This document shows, piece after piece, positions 35,556-43,208 of a stretch of 64,000 nt of DNA. Source of the stretch: Fibrobacter sp. UWB15 (GTDB taxonomy: Bacteria > Fibrobacterota > Fibrobacteria > Fibrobacterales > Fibrobacteraceae); contig NZ_FXBA01000001.1 of NCBI RefSeq assembly GCF_900177705.1, positions 930,001 through 994,000 of the forward strand. The letters run 5' to 3'. How positions within the stretch are numbered: position 1 is the first letter of the stretch; every line of letters begins with the position of its first letter. The position numbers and the translations under genes are program-made. The notes beneath the pieces are model-generated. The model searched no databases. It was not told the origin of the DNA and worked only from the letters and a program-made list of their open reading frames with translations.

Positions 35556-35705
35556 GTACGTCCCCAAACCACTCGCTCTCGCAAAAGCGTGCAAAACGAG
35601 AGTCGCGAAATTATGCCAGCATAATTTCATGACCGAGTGAAGCCGCGGACGCCGTAGGCGTCAACCACGCCTCGTTAATACGAGGCGTTTGTTGCTCACG
35701 ATAGA
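35526..35705 (-). repeat. Dispersed intergenic element, inverse copy with insert
   Basis: On the minus strand it reads GTGAGCAACAAA, a hairpin (CGCCTCG...CGAGGCG), about 80 bp of other sequence, then GCGAGAGCGAG, GGGGACGTACTTAGTATGAT and GACGCGAGCGGTT. It is the same element as at 22007-22108. Its end forms the last codons and stop of the second GGDEF gene. The rest of 35556-35884 is AT-rich and holds the leaderless promoter of the next gene. Confidence 0.7.
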
Positions 35706-35848
35706 CAGCAAACATTCAAAAAGCAATTCAGATGATATGTATCATCGTTTTTTGCTCAGTTGTATCATAGAAAATTCGCCATTTTAGCACAAGTAAGGCC
35801 ATTTTCAAGCATTTCTAAACAATTTTAAACTTTTTGTATCATAATCTA

Positions 35849-35877
35849 TTGACTTTATAACTAAAAGAATATATATT
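35849..35877 (+). promoter_or_regulatory. Leaderless promoter of second TIGR02147 gene
   Basis: TTGACT, 17-bp spacer, TATATT; the -10 ends exactly 7 nt before the ATG at 35885, the same geometry as at 25841-25869. Confidence 0.7.
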
Positions 35878-35884
35878 CAAGAAC

Positions 35885-36724
35885 ATGAAACCCGTAATGG
35901 AATACACCAGCTACCGCGTCTATATTCGCGACTTTTATGCCGAGCACAAAGAACGCTTCGGTTTTACTTGGCGTGATTTTGCAAAAGCGGCAGGGTATTC
36001 TTCGCCGGTGTTCTTGAAATTGGTTTGCGACAGTAAGGCAAACTTGAGCGAAGCGGGCATTGAACGTGTCGCTTCGGCCATGGGACTTGTCGGTGTCGAC
36101 TTGCAGTATTTTAGACTTCTTGTGGAATTCAACCAAGAAAAGTCTTCCATCGCCAAGAAAAAAATTTTTGCTGAATTACGCAAGATTGCCAACGAAAACG
36201 CTTTTGCACTTGTCGGTGAAGATCAGTACGATTATTATGGCAGCTGGTTGAATCCGGTTCTTCGCGAAATGGCCCCGCGCCTAAACGGCGCAACCCCCGC
36301 CCAAATGGCGGGGGAGCTCGTCTTTGATAGCGACGCATCTCATGTCAAAAATTCGCTGAAATTACTGGAAAAGAACGGACTTCTTGTCAAAGACGAGCAG
36401 GGCCGTTACAATCAAAATTCTCGTTCGGTAACCACAGGCAACCTTGATGTCACCTCGCTGGCCATCCGCGAAATGCATCGCCAAATGGGCGAGCTCGGCG
36501 TGCAAAGCCTCGACCAGGTTCCTGTTAAAGAACGCGATATTTCCGGCCTTACAATCGGTATTTCCGAAACCGCTTTTGAAAAGATCACGAAGGAAATTGC
36601 CGATTTCCGTCGCCGCATCAGCTCCATCGTCATGGAAGATTCTGGCGAAGAACGAGTTTATCGTCTGAACGTGCAGCTGTTCCCCCTCACACGCACTTTG
36701 CCGAAGGAGGAACGCCATGCTTAA
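35885..36724 (+). CDS. TIGR02147 family regulator-like protein
   Basis: 279 residues, homologous over its full length to the protein at 25877: FTWRDFAKAAGYSSPVFLKLVCDSKANLSE in the N-terminal part; REMHRQMGELGVQSLDQV, DISGLTIGIS and YRLNVQLFPLTR in the C-terminal part. Its last 8 nt overlap the start of the following lipoprotein gene, and an AAGGAGG site lies in its last codons. This is the same regulator-lipoprotein arrangement as at 25.9-27.7 kb, but the lipoproteins are not similar in their main domains. Confidence 0.88.
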   Translation: MKPVMEYTSYRVYIRDFYAEHKERFGFTWRDFAKAAGYSSPVFLKLVCDSKANLSEAGIERVASAMGLVGVDLQYFRLLVEFNQEKSSIAKKKIFAELRKIANENAFALVGEDQYDYYGSWLNPVLREMAPRLNGATPAQMAGELVFDSDASHVKNSLKLLEKNGLLVKDEQGRYNQNSRSVTTGNLDVTSLAIREMHRQMGELGVQSLDQVPVKERDISGLTIGISETAFEKITKEIADFRRRISSIVMEDSGEERVYRLNVQLFPLTRTLPKEERHA

Positions 36725-38072
36725 GATGTTTAAAATAGCTAGCCGCATTGAACTTTGGGCGCTCGCCTCTGTCGCATTCACTATGTCGGCATGTGGAGTC
36801 TTTTGGGCCGGCGGCGTTGACGAAGAAACAAACACCGTTGCAGCTGCTGATCCCGAATTAGGAGTTTCGGAGGAAAACACAAACAATGCGGTACAAGATA
36901 CAGATCCCATTGTCGACTCCGCCCAAAACTCCATTCACATAGCCCCTCCTTCCGGTCATAATTATATCATAGTACACGATATAGATACGTGTCATGTAAC
37001 ACCCTCTGAGCCCACCCCGATAAATGACAAAGAAATAGACAATACCCAAACGTTTGTCGGCAAGTTGAACAATACCAACGGTGAACCTATTGACATCACG
37101 ATCATGGCTTCTGGCAAAAGCATAACGACAAAAACCGATGGAGCCGGTTATTTTAAACTGGAGGAACTTCCCCTTGGAACATACCAGATGATTGTATCCT
37201 CCGGCAATTCCGACGGTGTAGCATACCTGCTGACGATTGGAGCTAACGCGGATTTGCTTGGACCGGTACCGTCTTCTGCAATTTCCCTCGTTGACACCTC
37301 CGACTTCAATGAACCCGAATTGCAGACATTCGTATATAAAGACGAACCGGCCACCGGCAATCCTGTTCCACCTCCGAATCCGGAACCTGATCCGGAACCT
37401 GATCCAGAATCCTCGGATTCTAACGGTGCGACTGACGGCGGACACAGTTCTTCGAGTCAAATAGAATATATGGGGCACCTCGATTCGCTTGCGGGTGTTC
37501 CCTCCAACGATTTGCCTCATGAATCCGACTACGGCACCATTAAGCATTGGACAAGCATCGTAAACGGTTCGACTGAAGAAGATCCCTATAGTGATTTCAA
37601 ATGGTATGCGGAATGGACCATCGAAGCAACATTTAAGCTGGATTCTATAGACAAACAAGACTATTACCGCAAGAATATCTTTGGCAAGTTCGAATCCGGA
37701 ACTGGAATTGTAAGCCTTGCGATCATTAAAGGCGAATGTGGAACCGAAGCACCGTCCTTCGCCCTGTACATCGCTCAGTACGGACAGTTCTACTGCAAGG
37801 ATGCAGTCATCTCTACTGCCACCGTGGAAGTCGGGAAGACGATTTCGCTTACGGGAGTTTTCAACGGGCATTACTTAACGCTTTACAAGGATGGTTTTAA
37901 AATCGCAGAAATCTATTTGCAGGACTATGTCTCGCAAAATTTCTCGACAGCACCGTTTGTTTTTGGGGATAAAGAAATTGATATGACCTTGAGTGATGTG
38001 CGATTGGGTGAAAAAGCAATCACTTCAGCCGATGTACTGTACAGGTACTATCAAAGAGGAGGCGTACAATGA
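36717..38072 (+). CDS. Lipoprotein with LamG-like domain, paired with regulator
   Basis: 451 residues. Lipobox MSAC near residue 26. About 115-215 resembles a carboxypeptidase-regulatory-like beta sandwich (FVGKLNNTNGEPIDITIMASGKSITTKTDGAGYFKLEELP style). A Pro/Glu/Asp linker (PNPEPDPEPDPE) and Ser run follow. About 265-450 is a concanavalin A/LamG-like domain (WTIEATFKLDSI, TISLTGVFNGHYLTLYKDG). A cell-surface binding protein is likely. Its stop overlaps the start of the next gene, giving a three-gene coupled operon. Confidence 0.78.
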   Translation: MLKMFKIASRIELWALASVAFTMSACGVFWAGGVDEETNTVAAADPELGVSEENTNNAVQDTDPIVDSAQNSIHIAPPSGHNYIIVHDIDTCHVTPSEPTPINDKEIDNTQTFVGKLNNTNGEPIDITIMASGKSITTKTDGAGYFKLEELPLGTYQMIVSSGNSDGVAYLLTIGANADLLGPVPSSAISLVDTSDFNEPELQTFVYKDEPATGNPVPPPNPEPDPEPDPESSDSNGATDGGHSSSSQIEYMGHLDSLAGVPSNDLPHESDYGTIKHWTSIVNGSTEEDPYSDFKWYAEWTIEATFKLDSIDKQDYYRKNIFGKFESGTGIVSLAIIKGECGTEAPSFALYIAQYGQFYCKDAVISTATVEVGKTISLTGVFNGHYLTLYKDGFKIAEIYLQDYVSQNFSTAPFVFGDKEIDMTLSDVRLGEKAITSADVLYRYYQRGGVQ

Positions 38073-38554
38073 TGAACACTATCGATCTTGCATATTTCGA
38101 AGTTAATGAACATGGCCGCCTTCTCAGCGGCAACAGGCGCTTTTGCCGCATGTTCGGCTTTGAACCGTCGGAACTGCAGTGGCACTATGTAACGGACTTG
38201 TACCGCTACATAAGCGACTGGGAAAAGTTCCGCAACGACACGGTCAATTCAAGTTTCAACACCCGCATGAGAAATCGCCGCGGGCGCAGCTTCGAATGCT
38301 GTATCGTACGTGAAATTGTCCAGAACGCCAACGGGGAAATCATATTCCGCAACACTGTTCGCAGGGTAGGCGAGTGCAGCAATGTCGAAACGCAGACAAC
38401 GCCGTTGTCCATGGTTTTCTTGGCCAAGTGCGCCGACTGCGGCTCACAGATTCGGGTGACTTCTGTCGCCGAAGCAAGACTCCGCATGCTCTGCAACCAA
38501 TGCGCAGCCAAGGCTTTCCCGGAAGCATACTACCGCAAAAGCGCGGAGGTTTAA
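38069..38554 (+). CDS. PAS-domain protein with zinc-ribbon-like tail
   Basis: 161 residues. About 5-110 is a PAS domain (YFEVNEHGRLLSGNRRFCRMFGF, RNRRGRSFECCIVREIV). The C-terminus has two CxxC pairs (CADC and CNQC) that could bind zinc. No output domain is present. The ATG overlaps the stop of the lipoprotein gene, so it belongs to the operon starting at 35885. A small sensory or adaptor protein is likely. Confidence 0.72.
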   Translation: MMNTIDLAYFEVNEHGRLLSGNRRFCRMFGFEPSELQWHYVTDLYRYISDWEKFRNDTVNSSFNTRMRNRRGRSFECCIVREIVQNANGEIIFRNTVRRVGECSNVETQTTPLSMVFLAKCADCGSQIRVTSVAEARLRMLCNQCAAKAFPEAYYRKSAEV

Positions 38555-38557
38555 GCA

Positions 38558-38707
38558 ATCGGCGAGAGCGAGCGCTTTGGGGACGTAATTAGGTGACTGG
38601 GCGCGAGCGGTCTGTACCGTGAGCCGCAAGCGACTCATCTTAATGAGTCGTGGCGGCGAGAGCGAACGCTCTGGGGACGTACTTAGGTGACTGGGCGCGA
38701 GCGGTCT
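38558..38707 (+). repeat. Dispersed intergenic element, two tandem partial copies
   Basis: GCGAGAGCGAGCG, GGGGACGTAATTAGG and GGGCGCGAGCGGTC occur at about 38565-38613 and again, nearly unchanged, at about 38655-38707, separated by a hairpin (GACTCATC...GATGAGTC-like). Confidence 0.7.
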
Positions 38708-38735
38708 TATAAGAAGGGGGAGGGAGAAAAAAAAG

Positions 38736-38763
38736 AAAAGCGGCTCAATCGAGCCGCTTTTCA
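38736..38763. terminator. Terminator between convergent transcripts
   Basis: Perfect stem AAAAGCGGCTC/GAGCCGCTTTT with a 4-nt loop, 26 bases beyond the stop of the omega-like gene. Confidence 0.85.
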
Positions 38764-38788
38764 ATTTTCTTTGCTAAGGTTTAAGCAA

Positions 38789-39100
38789 TTAGGCGCCGAA
38801 AGCGTCATCTGCTGCTGCAGAAACCTGAGCCACGTTTTCAGAAGTCATTTCCGGTTCGGCAACGGCGACTGCTTCAGCCTGATCGTTAGCCTTCTTGTCG
38901 GAGATAGAAAGCTTGCCTTCCTTGAACTTGTACATGGCGATGGTGGTCGGCTTCTTGGTAAGAGTGATATAACCCTGAGTAGCCTGCTTGTTCACAAAGC
39001 GGGCTTCCTGAGCCATCATGACCACTGCACGGAAAACGGAGCCTTGACATTGCTCGTTAGCGTAAATGTCATCAAGATAGACTCTCTGTTCTTCAGCCAT
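38789..39100 (-). CDS. rpoZ: RNA polymerase omega subunit-like protein
   Basis: 103 residues. FRAVVMMAQEARFVNKQA and KPTTIAMYKFKEGKL align with the two conserved blocks of omega (FELVLLAAKRARQL-like and KPVVIALREIAEGK-like). The C-terminal 35 residues are an Ala/Glu-rich tail. Omega helps assemble and stabilise RNA polymerase. The N-terminus diverges from the model, so this is a probable rather than firm assignment. It lies upstream of a shared terminator and downstream of tRNA-Ser on the same strand. Confidence 0.6.
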   Translation of the reverse strand: MAEEQRVYLDDIYANEQCQGSVFRAVVMMAQEARFVNKQATQGYITLTKKPTTIAMYKFKEGKLSISDKKANDQAEAVAVAEPEMTSENVAQVSAAADDAFGA

Positions 39101-39125
39101 TAAGGTACCTCTGAAAATGTTTTAG

Positions 39126-39210
39126 AAGAGGGAGAGGGATTCGAACCCTCGTTACCGTGAGGTAAACACGCTTTCCAAGCGTGCGCCTTCAACCACTCGG
39201 CCATCCCTCC
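39126..39210 (-). tRNA. tRNA-Ser (GGA)
   Basis: Read on the minus strand: acceptor GGAGGGA pairing with TCCCTCT (first pair G-U), D arm GGCCGAGTGGTTGAAGGC, anticodon loop CTTGGAAAG (anticodon GGA), a long class II variable arm, and T arm GAGGG-TTCGAAT-CCCTC. CCA is not encoded. Confidence 0.95.
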
Positions 39211-39333
39211 AGGATGTGCGCCAAATATACCATTTTATTTTTCGTTTGTCAAGCGTTTTTGGGCTTTTTTACGAAAAAAATGCATTTTTTTCACTCGTCT
39301 TTCGTCTGTAGGCTCGAAGAGCCGGTCTTTCGT

Positions 39334-41016
39334 CTAATTTAATTCATCCCACACGACCTGCATAAGCGGTTCGATGGTCTTCGCAGTGAAATCAAACTTG
39401 ATGTTTGCGGCGGCAAAAAGCTCCGGTAGGGGGCGGCTATCGCCCAAACTTTCGGCCCTAAACAGGTCATCAATGGCCTTTTTCGGGTCTTTTTTAAAGT
39501 TTGCCCACACCTGGAGCGCGCCAAGCTGCGCAATTCCGTACTCGATATAGTAGAACGGGCATTCGAACAGGTGCAGCTGCTTCTGCCACATGTTGTTTCG
39601 GACATTTTCCAACCCGGCATAGTCCACGCCTGCATCGTAGCGATCCATGATCCCCTTCCAGATTTCTTCGCGGTCCTTGGCCGTATGGTTCGGACGGCTG
39701 TAAAGTTCATGCTGGAAGCTATCGATGCTTGCCACCCAGGGGAACAGCCAAATTACATCTTCCAGTTCGCCTTCGATACTGCGGCGAATGGCCTCGGCAT
39801 CATCTCCGTAGAAAGGCTTCAGGTTGCTCATGCCAATGAGTTCCATACTCATGCTTGCCACTTCGGCGAATTCAGACGGAACGTCGCGGTAGGCGAGAAT
39901 GGGTTGATTTGCCAGGGCATACTGATGGAAGGAATGGCCCGATTCATGCAACAGCGTGTAGATGTCGCGGTCAGTTTCGGCCGAATTCATGAAAATGAAG
40001 GGGAGACGGCTTTCGTCGAAACCAATCTGGTAGCCACCCGGAGCCTTGCCCAAACGGCTATCCGGATCGATAAGCTTCTTCGCCTGCATTTCACGGGCCC
40101 ATATGCCCGCCTGCGGGTGAATCAATTCAAAAATCTGGTCCACCTTTTCGATAAGTTCGTCGCCATTGCTGTAGGGCTTTAGCGGAGCACGATTCAGCGG
40201 ATCGACACTCAAATCCCACGGGCGAAGCGTCTTGAGACCCATTTTTTCGGCACGCTTCTTGTAGATTTCTTTAAGGAGCGGAAGCACGAGCTTTTCGACG
40301 CTCTCGTGGAAATTCTTGCAGTCAGCAGGGGTGTAGTCAAAACGGCGCTTGGCCAAGAAGATGTAGTCGATAAAGTTCTTGCAATGAGCGTTTTTTGCAA
40401 TCTTGTTGCGGATCTGGAAAAGTTTGTCAAAGGATGCATCGAGAGCGTCCTTGTCCTTGAGGCGACGATCCCACATGGTGCGGAAGGCGCGTTCGCGCAA
40501 GTCGCGGTCGGTCTTTTCCAGGTAAGCGCTCAGCTGCTGCATGGTCTTGATTCCGCCATCGAATTCCACGCTCATGCCACCGGTAATCTTCTGGTAAGCC
40601 TGAATGGCAATGGTCTCTTCGGTTTCAAGGGGAATGTTGGCGGGGGAGAACAGGTCCAGGGACACCTGCACACTCTTGAACCACACGCCGAATTCGCCTT
40701 TCAGCTGATCCTTGGCGGGGTGGGCCATTAACTTTTTATTCAGCTTGTCGCTAAACTCGTTAGAAATTGGATCTACGTTACTGACAAAGTCTTCGTAGGC
40801 CTTGGCAGCCGCTTCATCCTTGGTGTTTACGGTCATGGCCACGTAACGGCGGCAAGAAACTTCCGAAAGAACCGAGCCCAGTTCGCTCCATTTCAGAATC
40901 CAGGCTCGCAAAGCCTCGGGGGAGTTCGGGACGTTTTCGTCCAGAAGGCTCTGGTATAAATTTTCAACTTCCTTAACGTTGTCTACATTAAAATTTTCAG
41001 GTACAAAAGTACGCAT
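39334..41016 (-). CDS. M3 family oligoendopeptidase (PepF-like)
   Basis: 560 residues. The zinc site is LLHESGHSFHQYAL (HExxH), followed by EFAEVASMSMELIGM, which carries the third ligand. The helical, clam-shell fold of M3 peptidases is consistent with the length. It cuts short peptides in the cytosol; there is no signal peptide. The start at 41016 is used because 41049 would overlap the upstream gene. It lies 8 bp after the lipoprotein gene, so they are probably an operon. Confidence 0.9.
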   Translation of the reverse strand: MRTFVPENFNVDNVKEVENLYQSLLDENVPNSPEALRAWILKWSELGSVLSEVSCRRYVAMTVNTKDEAAAKAYEDFVSNVDPISNEFSDKLNKKLMAHPAKDQLKGEFGVWFKSVQVSLDLFSPANIPLETEETIAIQAYQKITGGMSVEFDGGIKTMQQLSAYLEKTDRDLRERAFRTMWDRRLKDKDALDASFDKLFQIRNKIAKNAHCKNFIDYIFLAKRRFDYTPADCKNFHESVEKLVLPLLKEIYKKRAEKMGLKTLRPWDLSVDPLNRAPLKPYSNGDELIEKVDQIFELIHPQAGIWAREMQAKKLIDPDSRLGKAPGGYQIGFDESRLPFIFMNSAETDRDIYTLLHESGHSFHQYALANQPILAYRDVPSEFAEVASMSMELIGMSNLKPFYGDDAEAIRRSIEGELEDVIWLFPWVASIDSFQHELYSRPNHTAKDREEIWKGIMDRYDAGVDYAGLENVRNNMWQKQLHLFECPFYYIEYGIAQLGALQVWANFKKDPKKAIDDLFRAESLGDSRPLPELFAAANIKFDFTAKTIEPLMQVVWDELN

Positions 41017-41024
41017 AGCATCCT

Positions 41025-41705
41025 CTAAAATCCGATTGCTCCTACCCAATCGCTTACAATATTGTCCAAAACCGAAGTGCGGGCCTTGTCGGCAAGAGCC
41101 TGCTTTTCTTCTTGGCTGATCTTACGATCCATATCAAAATCCAACGTGAACGCTTCAGCCTGAGCCTTCAGTGCCACATCCATACGGCCCACGATATGGA
41201 CCACGTTGACGTCCATGAGCCTAAAAATACGGCGATCAATAGGCATTTCTGTCACTAGAATCACCTGGTTGTCGCCAGGGACCAACTTCACAGAATCACG
41301 AAGCGCTACAGGGAGTTCCATCAGGGAATCTAGCACCAAATTAGCCATCAAGCCTCGAATCCAGAGCGTATCCTTGCCAGTATTCTTGGCATTCAGGCCA
41401 ACAGTCAAATGAGCCCTGCCGATTTCTTTCTCGAGGATTCCGCGGGCAAAATCCTGCACCAAGGCAACCACATGCGGATTTGGCAAAAGGCCCTTCATCA
41501 GGTCATCGGACTTGGGGAAAAGATCCTTGTTCAGCGTAGCCGAATCCAAAGACATGCTCACGAATTCCAGCTTTGTCTTCGAAAGGATATCCGCCGCAGA
41601 AAGTTTCTTGGCAGCCGCACAGCCCGAGAAAAAGAGAGCGACACACGCTAGGACCGCGAGCAGCGCCCAAATTATCCCTGATCTGTTTTTTTGCAAAATC
41701 TTCAT
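41025..41705 (-). CDS. Lipoprotein, LEA14/WHy-like
   Basis: 226 residues. Lipoprotein signal with FFSGC lipobox near residue 29. The body (about 45-200) reads like a LEA type 2/water-stress (WHy) domain: LEFVSMSLDSATL near the start and AHLTVGLNAKNTGKDTLWIRGL at the core. The function of such bacterial lipoproteins is unknown. It lies 8 bp before the M3 peptidase gene. The left end of the transposon is 119 bp upstream of its ATG and has probably displaced part of the original promoter region. Confidence 0.7.
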   Translation of the reverse strand: MKILQKNRSGIIWALLAVLACVALFFSGCAAAKKLSAADILSKTKLEFVSMSLDSATLNKDLFPKSDDLMKGLLPNPHVVALVQDFARGILEKEIGRAHLTVGLNAKNTGKDTLWIRGLMANLVLDSLMELPVALRDSVKLVPGDNQVILVTEMPIDRRIFRLMDVNVVHIVGRMDVALKAQAEAFTLDFDMDRKISQEEKQALADKARTSVLDNIVSDWVGAIGF

Positions 41706-41818
41706 TTCTTTGATCACCATACGGTATTATCGTCTTTTAGAGACAATATAATAAAAAGGCCTATTCCATTAGGCTCCAATAGGAATATATAAGATTATTA
41801 TGCAGAAAATACGTGATT

Positions 41819-41823
41819 TTGTA
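41819..41823. repeat. Target site duplication, left (TTGTA)
   Basis: The 5 bp before the terminal TGTC of the transposon. The same TTGTA follows its other end at 62131-62135. Confidence 0.85.
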
Positions 41824-42165
41824 TGTCCTATAGCACGGTGTACTTCCATATTGGAGTTGTCCAAAGTTCCACCTATTCAGACCTGGTGCAGACCGATGAT
41901 CCGGCCAGAGTCAGCAACAGTTCGAACTAATATCGTCATTAATGTTATGGACGGTCATCCAGTGCGATATATGCCGAAATTTGCCGGATTCCGGCAATTA
42001 TGGCACCGTACGCGCCGTCTTACGATATCGGAGAACCTACGAGAACGAGTACGACAGTTGTGACGAAGTCGACTGGATTCGGCCAGTCCATAGCCCAACT
42101 GGTCCGACAATTCCTACGTGGAAGTCTATTTTGCGCCATGTGGAAGTCGGCTGTACGTCGCGACA
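41824..42165 (+). repeat. 342-bp terminal repeat, left copy
   Basis: Identical, as far as I can compare by eye, to 61789-62130 and in the same orientation. It starts TGTCCTATAGC and ends GTACGTCGCGACA. Its first bases are the outer end of the transposon; its last bases look like a second, internal right end. It contains short shadow reading frames only. Confidence 0.9.
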
Positions 42166-42266
42166 TAGAGTCCTACGACATAACCCCAATATAGTAATTG
42201 TTTTGATATAGGATAGGGCTTATACCAGAAACAACACCGATAAACTGTTGGCAAAGGAGTAATACT

Positions 42267-42602
42267 ATGAATGATAATGTCAAGTCCCCAATGTGCCCTA
42301 TTAGGGATTGCGTCGCGGAAGTCCGCGACCGTGATACCGGTGATGGGATATCCTTATTAGAAGGCTTCGAGTCTGCATTAGTGGGTACATACCGTAACGA
42401 GTTCGATAAGGTGATAGCCGTTTATGAGGAAGGCTTAATCCTTGACATAATAAGGAACCGCCTAAAAGAAGAGCGTCCAGACGCATCGAACGATGATCTG
42501 GACGCGGACTCCGCGGACCTATTAGGCGACTTGGCGCGAACAATCCCCTACATGGGAGCTGGGGCGCCTCTTATTATAGAAGGTTTCGATAGTGGCAAAT
42601 GA
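42267..42602 (+). CDS. Hypothetical acidic protein at left end of transposon
   Basis: 111 residues, acidic (PDASNDDLDADSADLLGDL), with a probably helical middle (EFDKVIAVYEEGLILDIIRNRLKEE). The start has a good AAAGGAG ribosome site. I do not recognise the family. It is the first gene inside the left end and is followed by 600 bp without a gene. A small DNA-mimic, regulator or copy-control protein is possible, but nothing in the sequence decides it. Confidence 0.6.
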   Translation: MNDNVKSPMCPIRDCVAEVRDRDTGDGISLLEGFESALVGTYRNEFDKVIAVYEEGLILDIIRNRLKEERPDASNDDLDADSADLLGDLARTIPYMGAGAPLIIEGFDSGK

Positions 42603-43208
42603 ATAGCATTCTTTGCCTTAGCCTATTTTCTCATTGTAAGGGCTTGTCAATGTCTTGTGGGTATTGGATAACAGCATTTAGCGGTTTATAATGCATTATG
42701 ATGGCGCTTAATGCCGTACATCGGCGTTAATTGCATATAAATAGACGAATTTGCAATTCAAATTCGTCTGTTCTATATTTGGGGCAAACACTTGACAATA
42801 GGTGTACGGACATTGCGGATTGAGACCCTTATTGGGGCTTGAAACCGTGAATTTGCATTTCAAATTTGAATGTACTATCTTTTGTCGCGTGATTGAAATC
42901 CAAATGGCATCCGACTTCCACCATTAAAGGAAGTCGTGCGCTGATGAATCCAGCGTAGACGTAAAGCATCCTTGGCACCCTTATTAGCCCGTGGCGACAA
43001 CGTAAGTCGATGAAATCCTAGACGATGCAGGGTCAGGTCGATTGTCCTTGGTATGGAACATGATTCAGCCGTACCAAAAGGGACATCTAACTATTGTTAA
43101 ACAAATAGCTTAGCTGTAACCGCAGAGCAATCTTGCGGTGTACGCTGATGCTGACTCTGGTCTAGTCGCATTCGTATCAGTGTGCGGTGGTCCAAAAGGA
43201 ATCATTAT
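42603..43208 (+). promoter_or_regulatory. Non-coding region ahead of helicase gene
   Basis: No gene is seen. It contains a perfect 11-bp inverted repeat at 42743-42769 (arms AGACGAATTTG/CAAATTCGTCT), a related dyad at about 42849-42868 (AATTTG...CAAATT), and at 42912-42936 an inverted pair CGACTTCC/GGAAGTCG that resembles the terminal transposase sites. A CG-rich hairpin (GCGCTG...CAGCGT) follows at about 42940. Repeated dyads before a replication-type gene suggest an origin or a repressor-controlled promoter. Confidence 0.45.

Noticed and set aside
36858-37871. A 337-codon minus-strand frame under the LamG-like lipoprotein
   Set aside because: Shadow frame; the lipoprotein signal and coupling are on the plus strand.
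41816-42063. Short plus-strand frames within the 342-bp end repeats
   Set aside because: They have no ribosome site or known motif, and the sequence is better explained as transposon ends.
42930-43020. Hammerhead-like CTGATGA and GAAA in the region ahead of the helicase gene
   Set aside because: The stem between the two boxes would have only about three pairs and there is no fitting stem III; probably chance.
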